Positions 9,121-18,338 are shown, numbered from the stretch's first letter. The stretch: 64,000 nt of DNA from Frederiksenia canicola (GCF_011455495.1 NZ_CP015029.1:1984740-2048739), one strand, 5' to 3'. Notes: generated by a model not told the origin, from the sequence alone. Program-made: numbers and translations.

Positions 9121-10218
9121 ATGAACCAACTTAATGAACAGCAACTTGCTGAAATTAAAGGGATTTTACAGCAATTCCAACATCCAACCCTACAAAAAGA
9201 TTTAGTCGCATTAAATGCACTCAAGAAAGCCGAGATCGGCGGTACGATCTTACGCATTGAACTTGCTATGCCGTTTGCGTGGAACAGCGGTTTTGAGCAA
9301 TTAAAAGCGGAGACCGAAGAAAAATTAAAACAGATTGCCCAAGTCAGTGAGGTAAAATGGGTGATGAATTACCAAATCGCTACGCTTAAACGGGCGAATA
9401 ATCACCCTGCGGTAAATGGGGTGAAAAACATCATTGCAGTAACATCAGGTAAAGGCGGTGTAGGCAAGTCGACAACCTCAGTCAATTTAGCCCTTGCATT
9501 AAAAGCGCAAGGAGCAAGAGTGGGCATTTTAGATGCGGATATTTACGGTCCGTCTATTCCACATATGTTAGGTGCGGCTGATCAACGTCCAACGTCGCCC
9601 GATAACAAACACATCGTGCCGATTGAAGCCCACGGGTTATTCTCAAATTCCATCGGCTATTTAATGTCGCCTGACAACGCAACGATTTGGCGTGGCCCCA
9701 TGGCGAGTAGTGCTTTAAGCCAATTATTGCAAGAAACGTGGTGGCCTGACTTGGATTATTTGGTGATCGATATGCCACCAGGTACGGGCGATATTCAGCT
9801 CACCCTATCGCAGCAAATTCCAGTCACTGGAGCAGTGGTAGTTACCACGCCGCAAGATATTGCGTTACTCGATGCCATTAAAGGCATTGCAATGTTCGAA
9901 CGAGTGTCAGTCCCCGTGTTGGGAATTATCGAAAATATGAGTGTGCATATTTGCTCAAACTGTGGACACCACGAACATATTTTCGGTACAGGTGGAGCGA
10001 ATAAAGTTGCTCAAAAATATAATACTAACGTGTTAGGGCAGCTACCGCTCCACATTCGTCTGCGTGAAGATTTAGACAACGGCACCCCTACAGTGGTCGC
10101 GGATCCAACTCACGAAATTAGCCAAGCCTACGCTGAACTCGCTGCCAAGGTTGCCGCCGAACTTTACTGGCAAGGTTCCGTCATTCCGTCAGAAATTATG
10201 ATTCGGGAAGTGAAATAA
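9121..10218 (+). CDS. mrp: Iron-sulfur cluster carrier protein Mrp/ApbC
   Basis: P-loop ATPase that binds and transfers Fe-S clusters to target apoproteins in the cytoplasm. It has 365 residues. An N-terminal DUF59-like domain (about 1-90) precedes the NTPase. The deviant Walker A GKGGVGKS is at 110-117, the Walker B region is VIDMPPGTGDIQLTLS, and the cluster-binding cysteines are C278 and C281 in CSNCG. It follows the OppA-like gene by 10 bases with an AAGGATAAACC ribosome site and ends before an inverted uptake-sequence pair and a terminator shared with convergent fis. Confidence 0.95.
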   Translation: MNQLNEQQLAEIKGILQQFQHPTLQKDLVALNALKKAEIGGTILRIELAMPFAWNSGFEQLKAETEEKLKQIAQVSEVKWVMNYQIATLKRANNHPAVNGVKNIIAVTSGKGGVGKSTTSVNLALALKAQGARVGILDADIYGPSIPHMLGAADQRPTSPDNKHIVPIEAHGLFSNSIGYLMSPDNATIWRGPMASSALSQLLQETWWPDLDYLVIDMPPGTGDIQLTLSQQIPVTGAVVVTTPQDIALLDAIKGIAMFERVSVPVLGIIENMSVHICSNCGHHEHIFGTGGANKVAQKYNTNVLGQLPLHIRLREDLDNGTPTVVADPTHEISQAYAELAAKVAAELYWQGSVIPSEIMIREVK

Positions 10219-10222
10219 ATAA

Positions 10223-10294
10223 ACAAGCGGTTAGATTCTCACCAAATTTTGCAAATGCTCATTTGCAAAAAAATTCGATAAACTAACCGCTTGT
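10223..10294. repeat. Inverted pair of uptake sequences
   Basis: ACAAGCGGT (10223-10231) and ACCGCTTGT (10286-10294) face each other, each with its AAATTTTGCAAA-type tract towards the centre. The whole can fold into a long hairpin between the mrp stop codon and the terminator. Confidence 0.85.
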
Positions 10295-10300
10295 AAAAAC

Positions 10301-10332
10301 AAAAATCTCACTGTTTTCAGTGAGATTTTTTT
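10301..10332. terminator. Bidirectional terminator between mrp and fis
   Basis: The stem AAAATCTCACTG / CAGTGAGATTTT closes a TTTT loop. T runs follow on both strands, so it can end both the mrp and the fis transcripts. Confidence 0.85.
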
Positions 10333-10360
10333 GTAATTCTTGCAGACTAATCGTCAAAAA

Positions 10361-10654
10361 TTAGCCCATACCGTACTTTTTTAGCTTTTTACGTAATGTC
10401 CCACGGTTGATGCCTAACATTGTTGCCGCACGGGTTTGGTTACCACGAGTGTATTGCATTACGATATCTAACATTGGATGTTCAATTTCAGAAAGTACCA
10501 ACTCATATAATTCAGTTGGATCTTCACCATTCAATTGTGCTAAGTAATTTCTTACGGCTTGTTTAACATTGTCACGCAATGGTTTATTCACTTGTTGTGC
10601 ATGTGAATTTAACATTGACACTGTTAATGGACTTGTTTTTTCTTGTTCTAACAT
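10361..10654 (-). CDS. fis: DNA-binding protein Fis
   Basis: Nucleoid-associated factor that bends DNA, activates rRNA promoters and supports inversion and replication. It is 97 residues, close to E. coli Fis (98). The N-terminal half carries the beta-hairpin arm region and the C-terminus holds the helix-turn-helix [26 protein letters not shown], the conserved part of the family. It lies 24 bases after dusB on the same strand, the standard dusB-fis operon of gammaproteobacteria, so its expression should follow the dusB leader. Confidence 0.97.
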   Translation of the reverse strand: MLEQEKTSPLTVSMLNSHAQQVNKPLRDNVKQAVRNYLAQLNGEDPTELYELVLSEIEHPMLDIVMQYTRGNQTRAATMLGINRGTLRKKLKKYGMG

Positions 10655-10678
10655 TGTTATTTATCCAACTTTGAGATT

Positions 10679-11641
10679 CTAGCGAATCGATTTTACAAAA
10701 TCTTCTAACACCTTAAGTTGATCTTTTGTCGTCTCTAAAGCATTAAAAGTACGTCTAAAATTTGAGTTTGGACTTAAGTTTTCGCTATACCAACCGACAT
10801 GCTTACGTGCAATTCGATAACCTTTCTCTTCACCGTAAAACTGATGAAGATCTTCGATATGCTTCAACATCAATTGGCATTTTTGTTCGAGCGGTAACTC
10901 GTTAATCTGTCCGTGCTCTAGAAAGTCTCCAATTTCCTCAAACAGCCAAGGGCGACCATAACTTCCACGTCCAATCATTACTGCATCAGCTTGAGTATAA
11001 GCTAATACTTGTTGAGCTTTTTCCGCAGTGGTTATATCACCATTCGCAATAATTGGAATCGAAACTGCCTGCTTCACTGCCTTAATTGAGTCATACTCTG
11101 CTTCTCCTTCAAACAGACAGCGACGAGTTCGTCCGTGAATAGTAAGAGCGGAAATGCCTGCTTGTTCTGCAATTTTAGCGATTTCTAAGCAATTTCGGTT
11201 TTCAGGATCCCAACCCGTTCTAATTTTTAGCGTCACAGGAACATCAACAGCATTTACGACAGCATCTAAAATGCGACTCACTAATTCAGGCTCACGCAAC
11301 AAGGCTGATCCAGCCATTTTTTTGTTCACCTTTTTAGCTGGGCAGCCCATATTGATATCAATAATCTCTGCCCCATATTCCACATTTACTTTTGCCGCCA
11401 TCGCCATTTCTGTGGGATCAGATCCTGCTATTTGCACAGCGTTAATTCCGATTTCTTGATGATGCGACAATCGCAACTTCGATTTCTCGGTATGCCATAC
11501 ATCAGGATTAGTGGACATCATCTCTGAAAAGGTTAAACCTGCACCAAGTTGGCTACATAATCGACGAAACGGCTGATCAGTAATTCCTGCCATCGGTGCG
11601 AGGAAAATACGGTTTTTAATTTCATACTGTCCTATACGCAT
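10679..11641 (-). CDS. dusB: tRNA-dihydrouridine synthase B
   Basis: FMN-dependent reductase that makes dihydrouridine in the D-loop of tRNAs. Starting at ATG 11641 gives 321 residues, the length of E. coli DusB, with the conserved opening [20 protein letters not shown]. The catalytic cysteine lies in [20 protein letters not shown], and flavin-contact segments ANGDIT and [11 protein letters not shown] are present. A GGAAC ribosome site supports this start. The frame stays open 40 codons further upstream to a GTG at 11761, but that stretch overlaps a terminator-like hairpin and is not conserved-looking, so I exclude it. It is the first gene of dusB-fis. Confidence 0.95.
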   Translation of the reverse strand: MRIGQYEIKNRIFLAPMAGITDQPFRRLCSQLGAGLTFSEMMSTNPDVWHTEKSKLRLSHHQEIGINAVQIAGSDPTEMAMAAKVNVEYGAEIIDINMGCPAKKVNKKMAGSALLREPELVSRILDAVVNAVDVPVTLKIRTGWDPENRNCLEIAKIAEQAGISALTIHGRTRRCLFEGEAEYDSIKAVKQAVSIPIIANGDITTAEKAQQVLAYTQADAVMIGRGSYGRPWLFEEIGDFLEHGQINELPLEQKCQLMLKHIEDLHQFYGEEKGYRIARKHVGWYSENLSPNSNFRRTFNALETTKDQLKVLEDFVKSIR

Positions 11642-11676
11642 CGAAGTTCCATTGATTAAGTTTAATACAGATTTAA

Positions 11677-11795
11677 TGAGAGACGTCCCCAAATAAAAAG
11701 TACGGTCAAAAACCGTACTTCTCATTTCTTTCCAACAGTAAAAAAGCCAAAGCTTTTTCACCTAAGGGGACGTATGATACGCATTTTTTGCGTAT
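11677..11795 (-). promoter_or_regulatory. Structured leader of dusB-fis with terminator-like hairpin and candidate promoter
   Basis: Minus-strand order: a dyad ATACGCA/TGCGTAT (11795-11777) overlapping a possible -10 TATCAT (11779-11774); arm ACGTCCCC (11773-11766); a small hairpin AAAAAGC/GCTTTTT (11758-11741); a strong hairpin AAGTACGGT/ACCGTACTT (11720-11698) followed by a T-rich run; then arm GGGGACGT (11690-11683), complementary to the first arm. ATGAGA (11725-11720) can also pair with TCTCAT (11682-11677), which would compete with the outer pairing. It may be an attenuator for dusB-fis or simply the sohB terminator. Confidence 0.5.
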
Positions 11796-11868
11796 TTTGG
11801 AAGTCTATTTATTCGACAATTTTAAGAAATATTAAAATTTACAAAATTATTGTCATTTTCATACTATT

Positions 11869-12924
11869 TTACAACATTGGCGAATGGCTCTTATGCAAGA
11901 GCTTTGCAATTAAACGTTCTAAATGGCTTTCGATTTGATCGCCTAATCGTTGACGAAGTTTCTTTTTGTGGCGATATTTCAATTCAATAACGTCTTTTTC
12001 CTTCACCGCGTCAAGAATTAAATCATCACTGGTAGAAATCGCATCAACGAGTTGCAAACTGATCGCTTGCTGCCCGAACCAATGTTCGCCTGTCGCAATT
12101 TTCGCCACATCTAATTGTGGGCGATGCTCTGCCACAAATTGTTTGAATAACTCGTGCGTTTCTTCCAATTCTTGCTGGAATTTTTGTTTGCCTTTTTCGG
12201 TATTCTCGCCCACTAAGGTGACAGTACGTTTATATTCCCCCGCTGTCATTACATCCACATCAACATCGTGCTTTTTCAACAAGCGGTGAATGTTGGGCAC
12301 TTGAGCGACCACACCGACCGACCCAATCACTGCAAAAGGTGCAGAGACAATTTTATCCGCCACGCACGCCATCATGTAGCCACCACTTGCGGCGACTTTA
12401 TCCACGGCAACGGTAAGCGGAATTTGATGCGCTTTCAAACGTTGTAATTGCGATGCCGCTAAGCCATAGCCGTGTACCACGCCACCTGGACTTTCTAATT
12501 TGAGCAACACTTCATCTTTTTCTGGGTTCGCAAGGCTAATCACCGCATCAATTTCTTTGCGTAATGCACTGACATCACTTGCATGAATATCGCCATGGAA
12601 ATCCAACACAAACAGGCGAGATTTGCTTTGTTCGAGATTTTCTTCGCCTTCTTTTAAACGCTTTTTCTCTGCTTTCGCTTTCTCTTTTTCTGCTTTTTTG
12701 TCTAACTTTTCTTGGTGTTTCAGCTCTGCTTCACTTAAGAAAAAACTCGATAAAATTTTGACCTGATCTTTATATTTCTCGGTTAAATTAGTGATCGTAA
12801 TTGACCCATTTTCAGGCTGTTTACGGCTATCTAGAATCAACATCACAATAACCGCAACCACGCCAAACACCGTCAGCAATTCCAATAAGAAAATGCCGTA
12901 GTTAAGTAAAATTTCTTTCCACAT
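11869..12924 (-). CDS. sohB: Inner-membrane serine peptidase SohB (family S49)
   Basis: Membrane-anchored peptidase of the SppA/SohB family, 351 residues. An N-terminal transmembrane segment spans about residues 8-31. A charged Lys/Glu-rich coiled region covers about 65-100, and the S49 catalytic domain follows. The nucleophile is Ser180 in DKVAASGGYMM, and the general-base lysine is in MTAGEYKRTVT. Its natural substrate is not settled; in E. coli extra copies suppress degP loss. AAGGA precedes the ATG. The paralogue sppA is at 23524-25389. Downstream lies the dusB leader; upstream lies glpE, behind a repeat-filled gap. Confidence 0.95.
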   Translation of the reverse strand: MWKEILLNYGIFLLELLTVFGVVAVIVMLILDSRKQPENGSITITNLTEKYKDQVKILSSFFLSEAELKHQEKLDKKAEKEKAKAEKKRLKEGEENLEQSKSRLFVLDFHGDIHASDVSALRKEIDAVISLANPEKDEVLLKLESPGGVVHGYGLAASQLQRLKAHQIPLTVAVDKVAASGGYMMACVADKIVSAPFAVIGSVGVVAQVPNIHRLLKKHDVDVDVMTAGEYKRTVTLVGENTEKGKQKFQQELEETHELFKQFVAEHRPQLDVAKIATGEHWFGQQAISLQLVDAISTSDDLILDAVKEKDVIELKYRHKKKLRQRLGDQIESHLERLIAKLLHKSHSPML

Positions 12925-12988
12925 TGTTTTGTCCTTTTTCTTTAAACTTGTAGGGGGGAACCTTTGTATCCACCTATTGCTTTACGGT

Positions 12989-13082
12989 GTAGCGCGGGTC
13001 TTGCCCCACTCATCACGATGACAAGCGGTTAGTTTTGATTAAACATTTGCAAATCATCATAGTGGGGCAACCCCCATCCTAC
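12989..13082. repeat. GC-rich inverted arms bracketing an uptake sequence (sohB-glpE gap)
   Basis: The left arm (12989-13020) contains GGGTCTTGCCCCACT and the right arm (13055-13082) contains AGTGGGGCAACCCCC; both start/end with GTAG/CTAC. Between them lies an uptake sequence (13021-13029) with its CATTTGCAAAT tract. A solo arm-like unit, GTAGGGGGGAACCTTTG and following bases, sits at 12948-12973, so most of this gap is repeat. Confidence 0.55.
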
Positions 13083-13090
13083 TTATTTAA

Positions 13091-13417
13091 TCAATATCCC
13101 ATTTCTACAGGTAACTCCGCTCTCACCCAGCCCTCAAAGCCACCTTTGACGCTATACACACGATCAAAGCCTTGTTCGACAAGAAATTGGGCGGTATTAC
13201 GGCTACTGATGCCGTGATAACAGCTAACTAAAATCGGTTGATCAAAATCGTATTCATCTAAAAATTTGCCGTAGCTGTGATTGGTTAAATGAAACGCATC
13301 TTGCGGATGGCTGTGGCTAAAGCGAATGCTGTCGCGAATATCGACTAATACCGCATCTTCGTTTTGCATCATCTCCCATGCTTCTTGTGGAGTGATTTCT
13401 TTAAAGGTTTCTTCCAT
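13091..13417 (-). CDS. glpE: Thiosulfate sulfurtransferase GlpE (single-domain rhodanese)
   Basis: Cytoplasmic rhodanese that transfers sulfane sulfur from thiosulfate to cyanide or, physiologically, to thiols and thioredoxin. It has 108 residues, the same size as E. coli GlpE. The active-site loop VSCYHGISS holds the persulfide cysteine C66 and matches GlpE's CYHGNSS rather than other small rhodaneses. [10 protein letters not shown] and VKGGFEGW are the flanking rhodanese motifs. It stands alone between the repeat-filled gap and the divergent exbB promoter; no glpG or glpR is nearby. Confidence 0.9.
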   Translation of the reverse strand: MEETFKEITPQEAWEMMQNEDAVLVDIRDSIRFSHSHPQDAFHLTNHSYGKFLDEYDFDQPILVSCYHGISSRNTAQFLVEQGFDRVYSVKGGFEGWVRAELPVEMGY

Positions 13418-13498
13418 TTTTTGCTCTAAGCTTGCAGATAAAGTGCGAAATATATCATCAAATCGCTCATTGTGCAGGTATTGTGATGATGAATTTTA

Positions 13499-13539
13499 TT
13501 GCAGTTTTATGATTAACTTCTATAATACGAACCATTATC
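13499..13539 (+). promoter_or_regulatory. exbB promoter with overlapping Fur box
   Basis: -35 TTGCAG (13499-13504), a 16-base spacer and a perfect -10 TATAAT (13521-13526). The 19-mer at 13521-13539, TATAATACGAACCATTATC, matches the Fur consensus at 14 of 19 positions and covers the -10, so iron-bound Fur would block RNA polymerase. Iron repression of the TonB system is established in related bacteria. Confidence 0.65.
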
Positions 13540-13581
13540 AAAAATTACCCCTATTTTTATTAGGCTTTAAGGATTGCTTTT

Positions 13582-14028
13582 ATGGAACAGCTTTTTCAAT
13601 TTTTACAACAATACATCGACTACATCATTCTAGGTTTGCTCGCCTTAATGAGCGTCATTTTATTCGCCAAAGTGATTGAACGAGTGCTGTTCTATAAAAA
13701 AGTGAATGTGAGTCAGTACGACACACTACAAGAGCTAGAAATCGATCTCACTCACAATCTCACCACCATTTCAACTATCGGCTCAAACGCCCCTTACATC
13801 GGTTTGCTCGGTACCGTAATCGGTATTTTGCTGACCTTCTATGAATTGGGGCACTCAGGCGGCGACATTGATGCTGCGTCTATTATGGTACATTTATCCC
13901 TCGCATTAAAAGCGACGGCAGTGGGGATTTTAGTTGCCATTCCTGCGATGATGTTCTACAACGGTTTCGGTCGTAAAGTGGAAGAAAACAAACTCAAATG
14001 GCAAGCCCTTGCCGCCAAACGTGGCTAA
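13582..14028 (+). CDS. exbB: TonB-system proton channel subunit ExbB
   Basis: Inner-membrane subunit of the ExbB-ExbD motor that uses proton motive force to energise TonB. At 148 residues it is the short Pasteurellaceae form. The N-terminal helix (about 15-35) is followed by a cytoplasmic loop and a pair of helices containing [21 protein letters not shown], the TolQ/ExbB/MotA signature, and [19 protein letters not shown]. It is the first gene of exbB-exbD-tonB, behind a Fur-box promoter. An uptake sequence directly follows its stop codon without disrupting the operon. Confidence 0.96.
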   Translation: MEQLFQFLQQYIDYIILGLLALMSVILFAKVIERVLFYKKVNVSQYDTLQELEIDLTHNLTTISTIGSNAPYIGLLGTVIGILLTFYELGHSGGDIDAASIMVHLSLALKATAVGILVAIPAMMFYNGFGRKVEENKLKWQALAAKRG

Positions 14029-14070
14029 CAAGCGGTCACTTCCTGCGAACATTTTACCAATGGACTCCCA

Positions 14071-14457
14071 ATGAAAAAGTTTGACGAAATTAACATTATT
14101 CCGTTCATCGACATTATGTTGGTATTGCTTGCGATTGTGCTGGTGACTGCTTCTTTTATCTCGCAAGGTAAAATTCAAGTTAATGTGCCAAAAGCTTCCA
14201 CGACGCAAGCGATCAAAGCCGATGAATTAGCTAAATTATTAACTATCACCGAAAACAACGAATTTTTCTACAACGATAAACTAATCGACCAAGATCAGCT
14301 CAAAATTGAAATTGCCACTTGGGATAAAACGCAAAAAGTGACGTTGAAAGTTGATGGGGCTGTTGCGTTTGAGAAATTTGTGGAACTGACTGATATTTTG
14401 GCTGCCAACGAAATTAAAAACGTGGCAATCGTTACCAAAAAAGAAACCGCGAAATAA
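14071..14457 (+). CDS. exbD: TonB-system subunit ExbD
   Basis: ExbD has one N-terminal transmembrane helix and a periplasmic domain, and forms the proton pathway with ExbB. It has 128 residues. The helix [18 protein letters not shown] carries the essential aspartate (FID) near residue 13, and [17 protein letters not shown] is the family signature. The periplasmic part (about 40-128) ends [11 protein letters not shown]. It sits 42 bases after exbB and 20 bases before tonB, and is evidently part of one operon. The ribosome site is weak, which suggests translational dependence on the transcript context. Confidence 0.95.
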   Translation: MKKFDEINIIPFIDIMLVLLAIVLVTASFISQGKIQVNVPKASTTQAIKADELAKLLTITENNEFFYNDKLIDQDQLKIEIATWDKTQKVTLKVDGAVAFEKFVELTDILAANEIKNVAIVTKKETAK

Positions 14458-14477
14458 CGAGCAAAGTAGGATAGATA

Positions 14478-15296
14478 ATGCAGAAACACCATTCTCGCCT
14501 TGGTTTGCTCGGTTCGTTAGCCCTACACAGTGCCCTGTTCGCAGGCATTTGGTGGGCGATGCACGCCACTCGCCCAACAAAAGCGGTTGAGGAAGTGACA
14601 AGTATTTCAATGGAAATGATGACGGCAATTTTAGAGCAGCCACAAGTGGCGGTCGCGCCTGAGCCAGAGCCAGAAGAAGTAAAAGAACCTGAGCCAGAAG
14701 AAATAAAAGAGCCAGAACCAGAAATTGAACCTGAACCCATTCCTGAACCGAAACCAGTTGAACAGCCAAAACCTATCGAGAAACCGAAAGAAAAGCCGAA
14801 ACCAAAAGAGAAACCGAAGGAAAAGCCAAAGGATAAACCAAAAGAGAAGCCAAAAGCCGACAAACCCAAACCACCGATAAAAGCCGTGGAAAAAGGGCCA
14901 GAAGTCAAACAAGGTATTGTCGCAAAAGCCATTCCTGATGCTGTACAAGGCTCAAAATTACAGACCGCTGTTTCAGGCAGTGGAAACAGTAATAATGCGG
15001 CTGCAAGCGGTGAAATCAATGCTTATAAGGCTCAGCTGCAGCGAGCGTTACAGCAACGAGCCAATAACGCTTATCCTCAACGGGAAAAGATGATGCGTAA
15101 AACGGGTATAGTTACCCTGAGATTCACACTTTCTGGCAACGGGCAGGTCACCAATGTCAGCGTAGTAAAATCTTCAGGCAACAGCAATCTCGATGCTGCT
15201 GCCAGCCGTGCAGCACAAAGCACGAAGATGAACTCACCGCCACCCGCAGGCTTCCCAACTGATTTAACTGTGCCAGTTAAATTCAGCTTGCAATAA
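14478..15296 (+). CDS. tonB: Energy transducer TonB
   Basis: Spans the periplasm to carry energy from ExbBD to outer-membrane receptors for iron complexes. It has 272 residues. An N-terminal anchor (LGLLGSLALHSALFAGIWWAM) is followed by an extended proline-rich spacer from about residue 58 to 135. This is EPEPEE repeats first, then KPKEKPKEKP-type repeats, giving an acidic half and a basic half. The C-terminal TonB domain (about 190-272) contains YPQREKMMRKTGIVTLRF and ends VPVKFSLQ. It is the last gene of the operon and is followed by a strong terminator. The repeat DNA (about 14650-14870) could vary in length. Confidence 0.96.
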   Translation: MQKHHSRLGLLGSLALHSALFAGIWWAMHATRPTKAVEEVTSISMEMMTAILEQPQVAVAPEPEPEEVKEPEPEEIKEPEPEIEPEPIPEPKPVEQPKPIEKPKEKPKPKEKPKEKPKDKPKEKPKADKPKPPIKAVEKGPEVKQGIVAKAIPDAVQGSKLQTAVSGSGNSNNAAASGEINAYKAQLQRALQQRANNAYPQREKMMRKTGIVTLRFTLSGNGQVTNVSVVKSSGNSNLDAAASRAAQSTKMNSPPPAGFPTDLTVPVKFSLQ

Positions 15297-15298
15297 AC

Positions 15299-15331
15299 AA
15301 AGCCCTTAATCTACGGATTAAGGGCTTTACA
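15299..15331 (+). terminator. Terminator after tonB
   Basis: A perfect 13-bp stem, AAAGCCCTTAATC / GATTAAGGGCTTT (15299-15311 and 15316-15328), closes a 4-base loop. The T-run is short (TTTACATTT). Confidence 0.75.
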
Positions 15332-15337
15332 TTTACA

Positions 15338-15395
15338 GCAAGCGGTCAGATCCGTACAAAAATTTGCAACATTTTATGCGGAACTGACCGCTTGT
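15338..15395. repeat. Inverted pair of uptake sequences
   Basis: GCAAGCGGTCAGATCCG (from 15338, one mismatch to the core) faces GACCGCTTGT (15386-15395), with AAAAATTTGCAA between them. It separates the tonB terminator from the convergent trmL stop codon. Confidence 0.8.
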
Positions 15396-15402
15396 TATCC
15401 TG

Positions 15403-15882
15403 TTAAATTGGCTCTCGTGGCACGGCATTTTGATAACCGAATTGTCGCCACGCTTCATACACCACGACGGCAACCGAGTTCGATAAATTCATACTACGGC
15501 TGCCCGCCACCATTGGAATACGGATTTTTTGCGACATCGGCAAACTATCTAAAATCGGTTTTGGAATGCCTCGGCTCTCAGGGCCGAACATCAAAAAGTC
15601 GCCCAACTCATATTGCACATCACTGTGATTTGGCTCACCTTTAGTCGTGAGTGCAAAAAGGCGTTTTGGCTTTGCCGTGGCTAAGAACTCATCAACATTT
15701 TTGTACTTTTTAATATCCACAAATTCGTGATAATCCAGCCCTGAACGACGGAGTTTTTTATCATCCCAAGTGAAACCAAAAGGCTCAATCATATGCAGAC
15801 GAAAACCACAGTTGGCACAAAGTCGAATAATATTGCCGCTATTTTGCGGAATTTCGGGTTCAAATAACACAATATCTAACAT
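15403..15882 (-). CDS. trmL: tRNA (cytidine/uridine-34 2'-O)-methyltransferase
   Basis: SPOUT-class methyltransferase that methylates the wobble ribose of leucine tRNAs. At 159 residues it is essentially just the trefoil-knot domain. Visible motifs are the N-terminal [20 protein letters not shown], the SAM-binding loop [11 protein letters not shown] and [28 protein letters not shown], which forms the knot. It starts 3 bases after the rlmL stop codon, so the two methyltransferases form one transcript with rlmL first. Confidence 0.95.
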   Translation of the reverse strand: MLDIVLFEPEIPQNSGNIIRLCANCGFRLHMIEPFGFTWDDKKLRRSGLDYHEFVDIKKYKNVDEFLATAKPKRLFALTTKGEPNHSDVQYELGDFLMFGPESRGIPKPILDSLPMSQKIRIPMVAGSRSMNLSNSVAVVVYEAWRQFGYQNAVPREPI

Positions 15883-15885
15883 TTT

Positions 15886-18024
15886 CTATCCTTCGATATG
15901 TTTCACTATCCAACAATTATGAATTTGTGGATTGCGTTCAAAATCCAATGGCAACGTTTTATGCGAGATGTTTTCAGCGGTTAAACCAAGTTCCGCTAAA
16001 CCATCAAAATCCATTTTAAAACCCCGTTTGTTGTTGGAGAAAATGATCGTGCCATTGGCAGTTAAGATCCGTTTGAGCTGTTTCATTAGCTCAATATGAT
16101 CTCGTTGTACATCCCAGGTATTTTCCATCCGTTTGGAGTTGGAGAAGGTTGGCGGATCGACGAAAATCAGCTCAAAACGCTCACGGCAATTTACCAACCA
16201 CTGTAAGCAATCTTCCTGGATCAAACGGTGATTTCTGCCGTTTAATTCATTTAACTCTAAATTTTGCTCTGCCCAGTTGAGATAGGTGTTCGACATATCT
16301 ACGGTGGTGGTCGATTTCGCCCCATTTAACGCAGCGTGAATTGTTGCTGACCCCGTGTAGGCAAATAAATTCAAGAAGGTTTTGCTCCTCGCCATTTCAC
16401 CGACCATTTTGCGAGTGAGCCGGTGATCAAGGAACAGCCCCGTGTCGAGATAATCGGTTAAATTCACCCACAATTTCGCCCCGTATTCATTCACAAAGAA
16501 ATAGTCACCTTTGTTGGCTAATTTTTCGTATTGGTTGGTACCTTTCTGCTTTTGACGAACTTTGAGGACCAATTTATTGGTTTCCACACCTGTTACATAA
16601 AGGGTTGCCGAAACAGCATCTAACAAGCGTTGACGAGCTTTCTGTTCATCAATGTTTTTCGGTGCAGCATACTCTTGTACCACGATATGATCGCCATAGC
16701 GATCCACCGCTAAATTGTACTCTGGCAAATCCGCATCGTATAAACGGTAGGCATCAATGCCCTGCTGTTTCGCCCATTTTTCGACTTTTTTGATATTTTT
16801 CGCTAAACGGTTGGCAAAATCAGTCGCCACTTGGGCATTTTGCTCGAATTTCATATCTTCCGTTTGCTCTTGGCTGCGTTCACTAATCAAATAGTTTTTC
16901 TGTACACAATCAAGCGGTCCATTTTTCGCCTTAAATTGGCGAGAAGAACGCAGCCGCAAGCAGTTGAGCAATTCAGGTTCACCACTGAAAATTGAGGCAT
17001 TCCAACCCGCAAATTGTTGTTTCAGGCGTTGCCCAAAGACCGAATACAATGCAATCAACGCAGGCGTTGTGCCTAGACGCTCACCATAAGGCGGATTGCA
17101 AACGATCGTTCCGATCTCACCGCTTGTTGTCGGATTCTTTAACGTCGCAATATCGCCCTGATGGAATTGGATCAAACTCGCCACACCTGCATTCTCGGCA
17201 TTTTGCTTCGCTTTTTGTAGCACACGGTGGTCGAGATCGATGCCGTAGAAATGTGCAAAATCTTTGCTTAAATTAACCGCTTGTTTGGCTTCTTGTACAA
17301 CTTCCTGCCACATCGCAGGCTGATGTCCTTTCCAGAAATCAAAGCCCCATTTTTTGCGAGTGAGCTGCGGAGCAATATTCGCTTGCATTTGTGCCGCTTC
17401 AATCAGCAAGGTGCCCGAACCGCACATTGGATCGATAAACGGCGTGCCTTTTTGCCAGCCTGAACGCAGTACAATCGCCGCCGCTAAGGTTTCACGCAGA
17501 GGGGCTTTGCCCGTCTCTTCACGATAGCCCCGCATATGCAACGCATCGCCGCTTAAATCTAAGGAAACAACCAGATTTTCACGTTCTAAATAGACATGAA
17601 TGCGAATATCTGGCGAAATTTTATCTACTGTTGGACGTGGTGAACCTTTGCGTTCAAAGTAATCGACAATGCCGTCTTTGACCCGCATCGCCCCGAACTG
17701 TGTATGGCGAATTTCACGATTCGTACCGTTGAAATCGACAAAAAAGCTATCACGAGCATCAAACAGCTCTTGCCAGTTAAACGACACAATCGCGGCATAC
17801 AAATCGCTGTCGCTGAAAATGTTGGTGGAAATCAACGGCAGCAAAATGCGAGATGCCAAGCGGCTATGCATTAAGGCTTGATACATCCCTTTCTGGGTGG
17901 TTTTGAAATGCACGCCGCCTTGAGCAACTTTGCATTCTGCGCTACAAATTTGCTCGAGCTCCGTTTTAAGTAATTCTTCAAAGCCACGTGCAGTGGTGGC
18001 AAAATAAGTGGTATAAGTGGTCAT
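15886..18024 (-). CDS. rlmL: Bifunctional 23S rRNA methyltransferase RlmKL (m2G2445 / m7G2069)
   Basis: A 712-residue fusion of two SAM-dependent methyltransferases. The N-terminal half begins with a THUMP domain, then the RlmL domain with the catalytic NPPYGERLG motif and [14 protein letters not shown]. The C-terminal half (from about 410) is the RlmK domain with [20 protein letters not shown] and [13 protein letters not shown]. The fused arrangement is the normal gammaproteobacterial form. It leads the rlmL-trmL pair; its promoter must lie in the 314-base gap upstream. Confidence 0.96.
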   Translation of the reverse strand: MTTYTTYFATTARGFEELLKTELEQICSAECKVAQGGVHFKTTQKGMYQALMHSRLASRILLPLISTNIFSDSDLYAAIVSFNWQELFDARDSFFVDFNGTNREIRHTQFGAMRVKDGIVDYFERKGSPRPTVDKISPDIRIHVYLERENLVVSLDLSGDALHMRGYREETGKAPLRETLAAAIVLRSGWQKGTPFIDPMCGSGTLLIEAAQMQANIAPQLTRKKWGFDFWKGHQPAMWQEVVQEAKQAVNLSKDFAHFYGIDLDHRVLQKAKQNAENAGVASLIQFHQGDIATLKNPTTSGEIGTIVCNPPYGERLGTTPALIALYSVFGQRLKQQFAGWNASIFSGEPELLNCLRLRSSRQFKAKNGPLDCVQKNYLISERSQEQTEDMKFEQNAQVATDFANRLAKNIKKVEKWAKQQGIDAYRLYDADLPEYNLAVDRYGDHIVVQEYAAPKNIDEQKARQRLLDAVSATLYVTGVETNKLVLKVRQKQKGTNQYEKLANKGDYFFVNEYGAKLWVNLTDYLDTGLFLDHRLTRKMVGEMARSKTFLNLFAYTGSATIHAALNGAKSTTTVDMSNTYLNWAEQNLELNELNGRNHRLIQEDCLQWLVNCRERFELIFVDPPTFSNSKRMENTWDVQRDHIELMKQLKRILTANGTIIFSNNKRGFKMDFDGLAELGLTAENISHKTLPLDFERNPQIHNCWIVKHIEG

Positions 18025-18338
18025 TATTGCTTTTCTTGGAAAAAATTGGGGGAATTATAGCGGAAATGGCTTACAAGCGGTTGGATTTTCGGGAAATTTT
18101 GCACGTTTCTATTCGAAACAAACTCTTTTGGTTAAGTTATCGTTTCCATTTGTGTTCAATGAAAAAAGTAATTATTCGGATGACGGTTATAGATTGTGAT
18201 CCTATTGTATTTTGAGAGCTACAATGCTTCCAATTTATATGAAAATTGAACCACTACCACTGCAAGGAATTCAACCAATCATATAGCTCCTTAACACTCA
18301 AATACTACACTGAGTGAATAAGGAGCAGTTAAGATTAA
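18025..18338. other. Intergenic region between rlmL and yfgM
   Basis: No gene is visible. The part next to rlmL holds one uptake sequence (18073-18081) with a GGAAATTTTGCA tract. The remainder is AT-rich without clear coding potential, apart from the large hairpin at 18286-18326 next to the yfgM 3' end. Confidence 0.65.
18286..18326. terminator. Large hairpin after yfgM (terminator-like, no T run)
   Basis: The outer stem GCTCCTTA/TAAGGAGC (8 bp) and inner stem CACTCA/TGAGTG (6 bp) enclose a 10-base loop with a small internal bulge. It begins 13 bases past the yfgM stop codon. Neither strand has a proper T tract after the stem, so termination or 3'-end protection is only inferred. Confidence 0.5.

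Noticed and set aside
14432-15019. 195-codon open frame on the minus strand through tonB, rich in Gly, Ser and Phe
   Set aside because: It is the antisense image of the tonB proline-rich repeats; no ribosome site, and the composition is purely a by-product of EPEP/KPKE codons.
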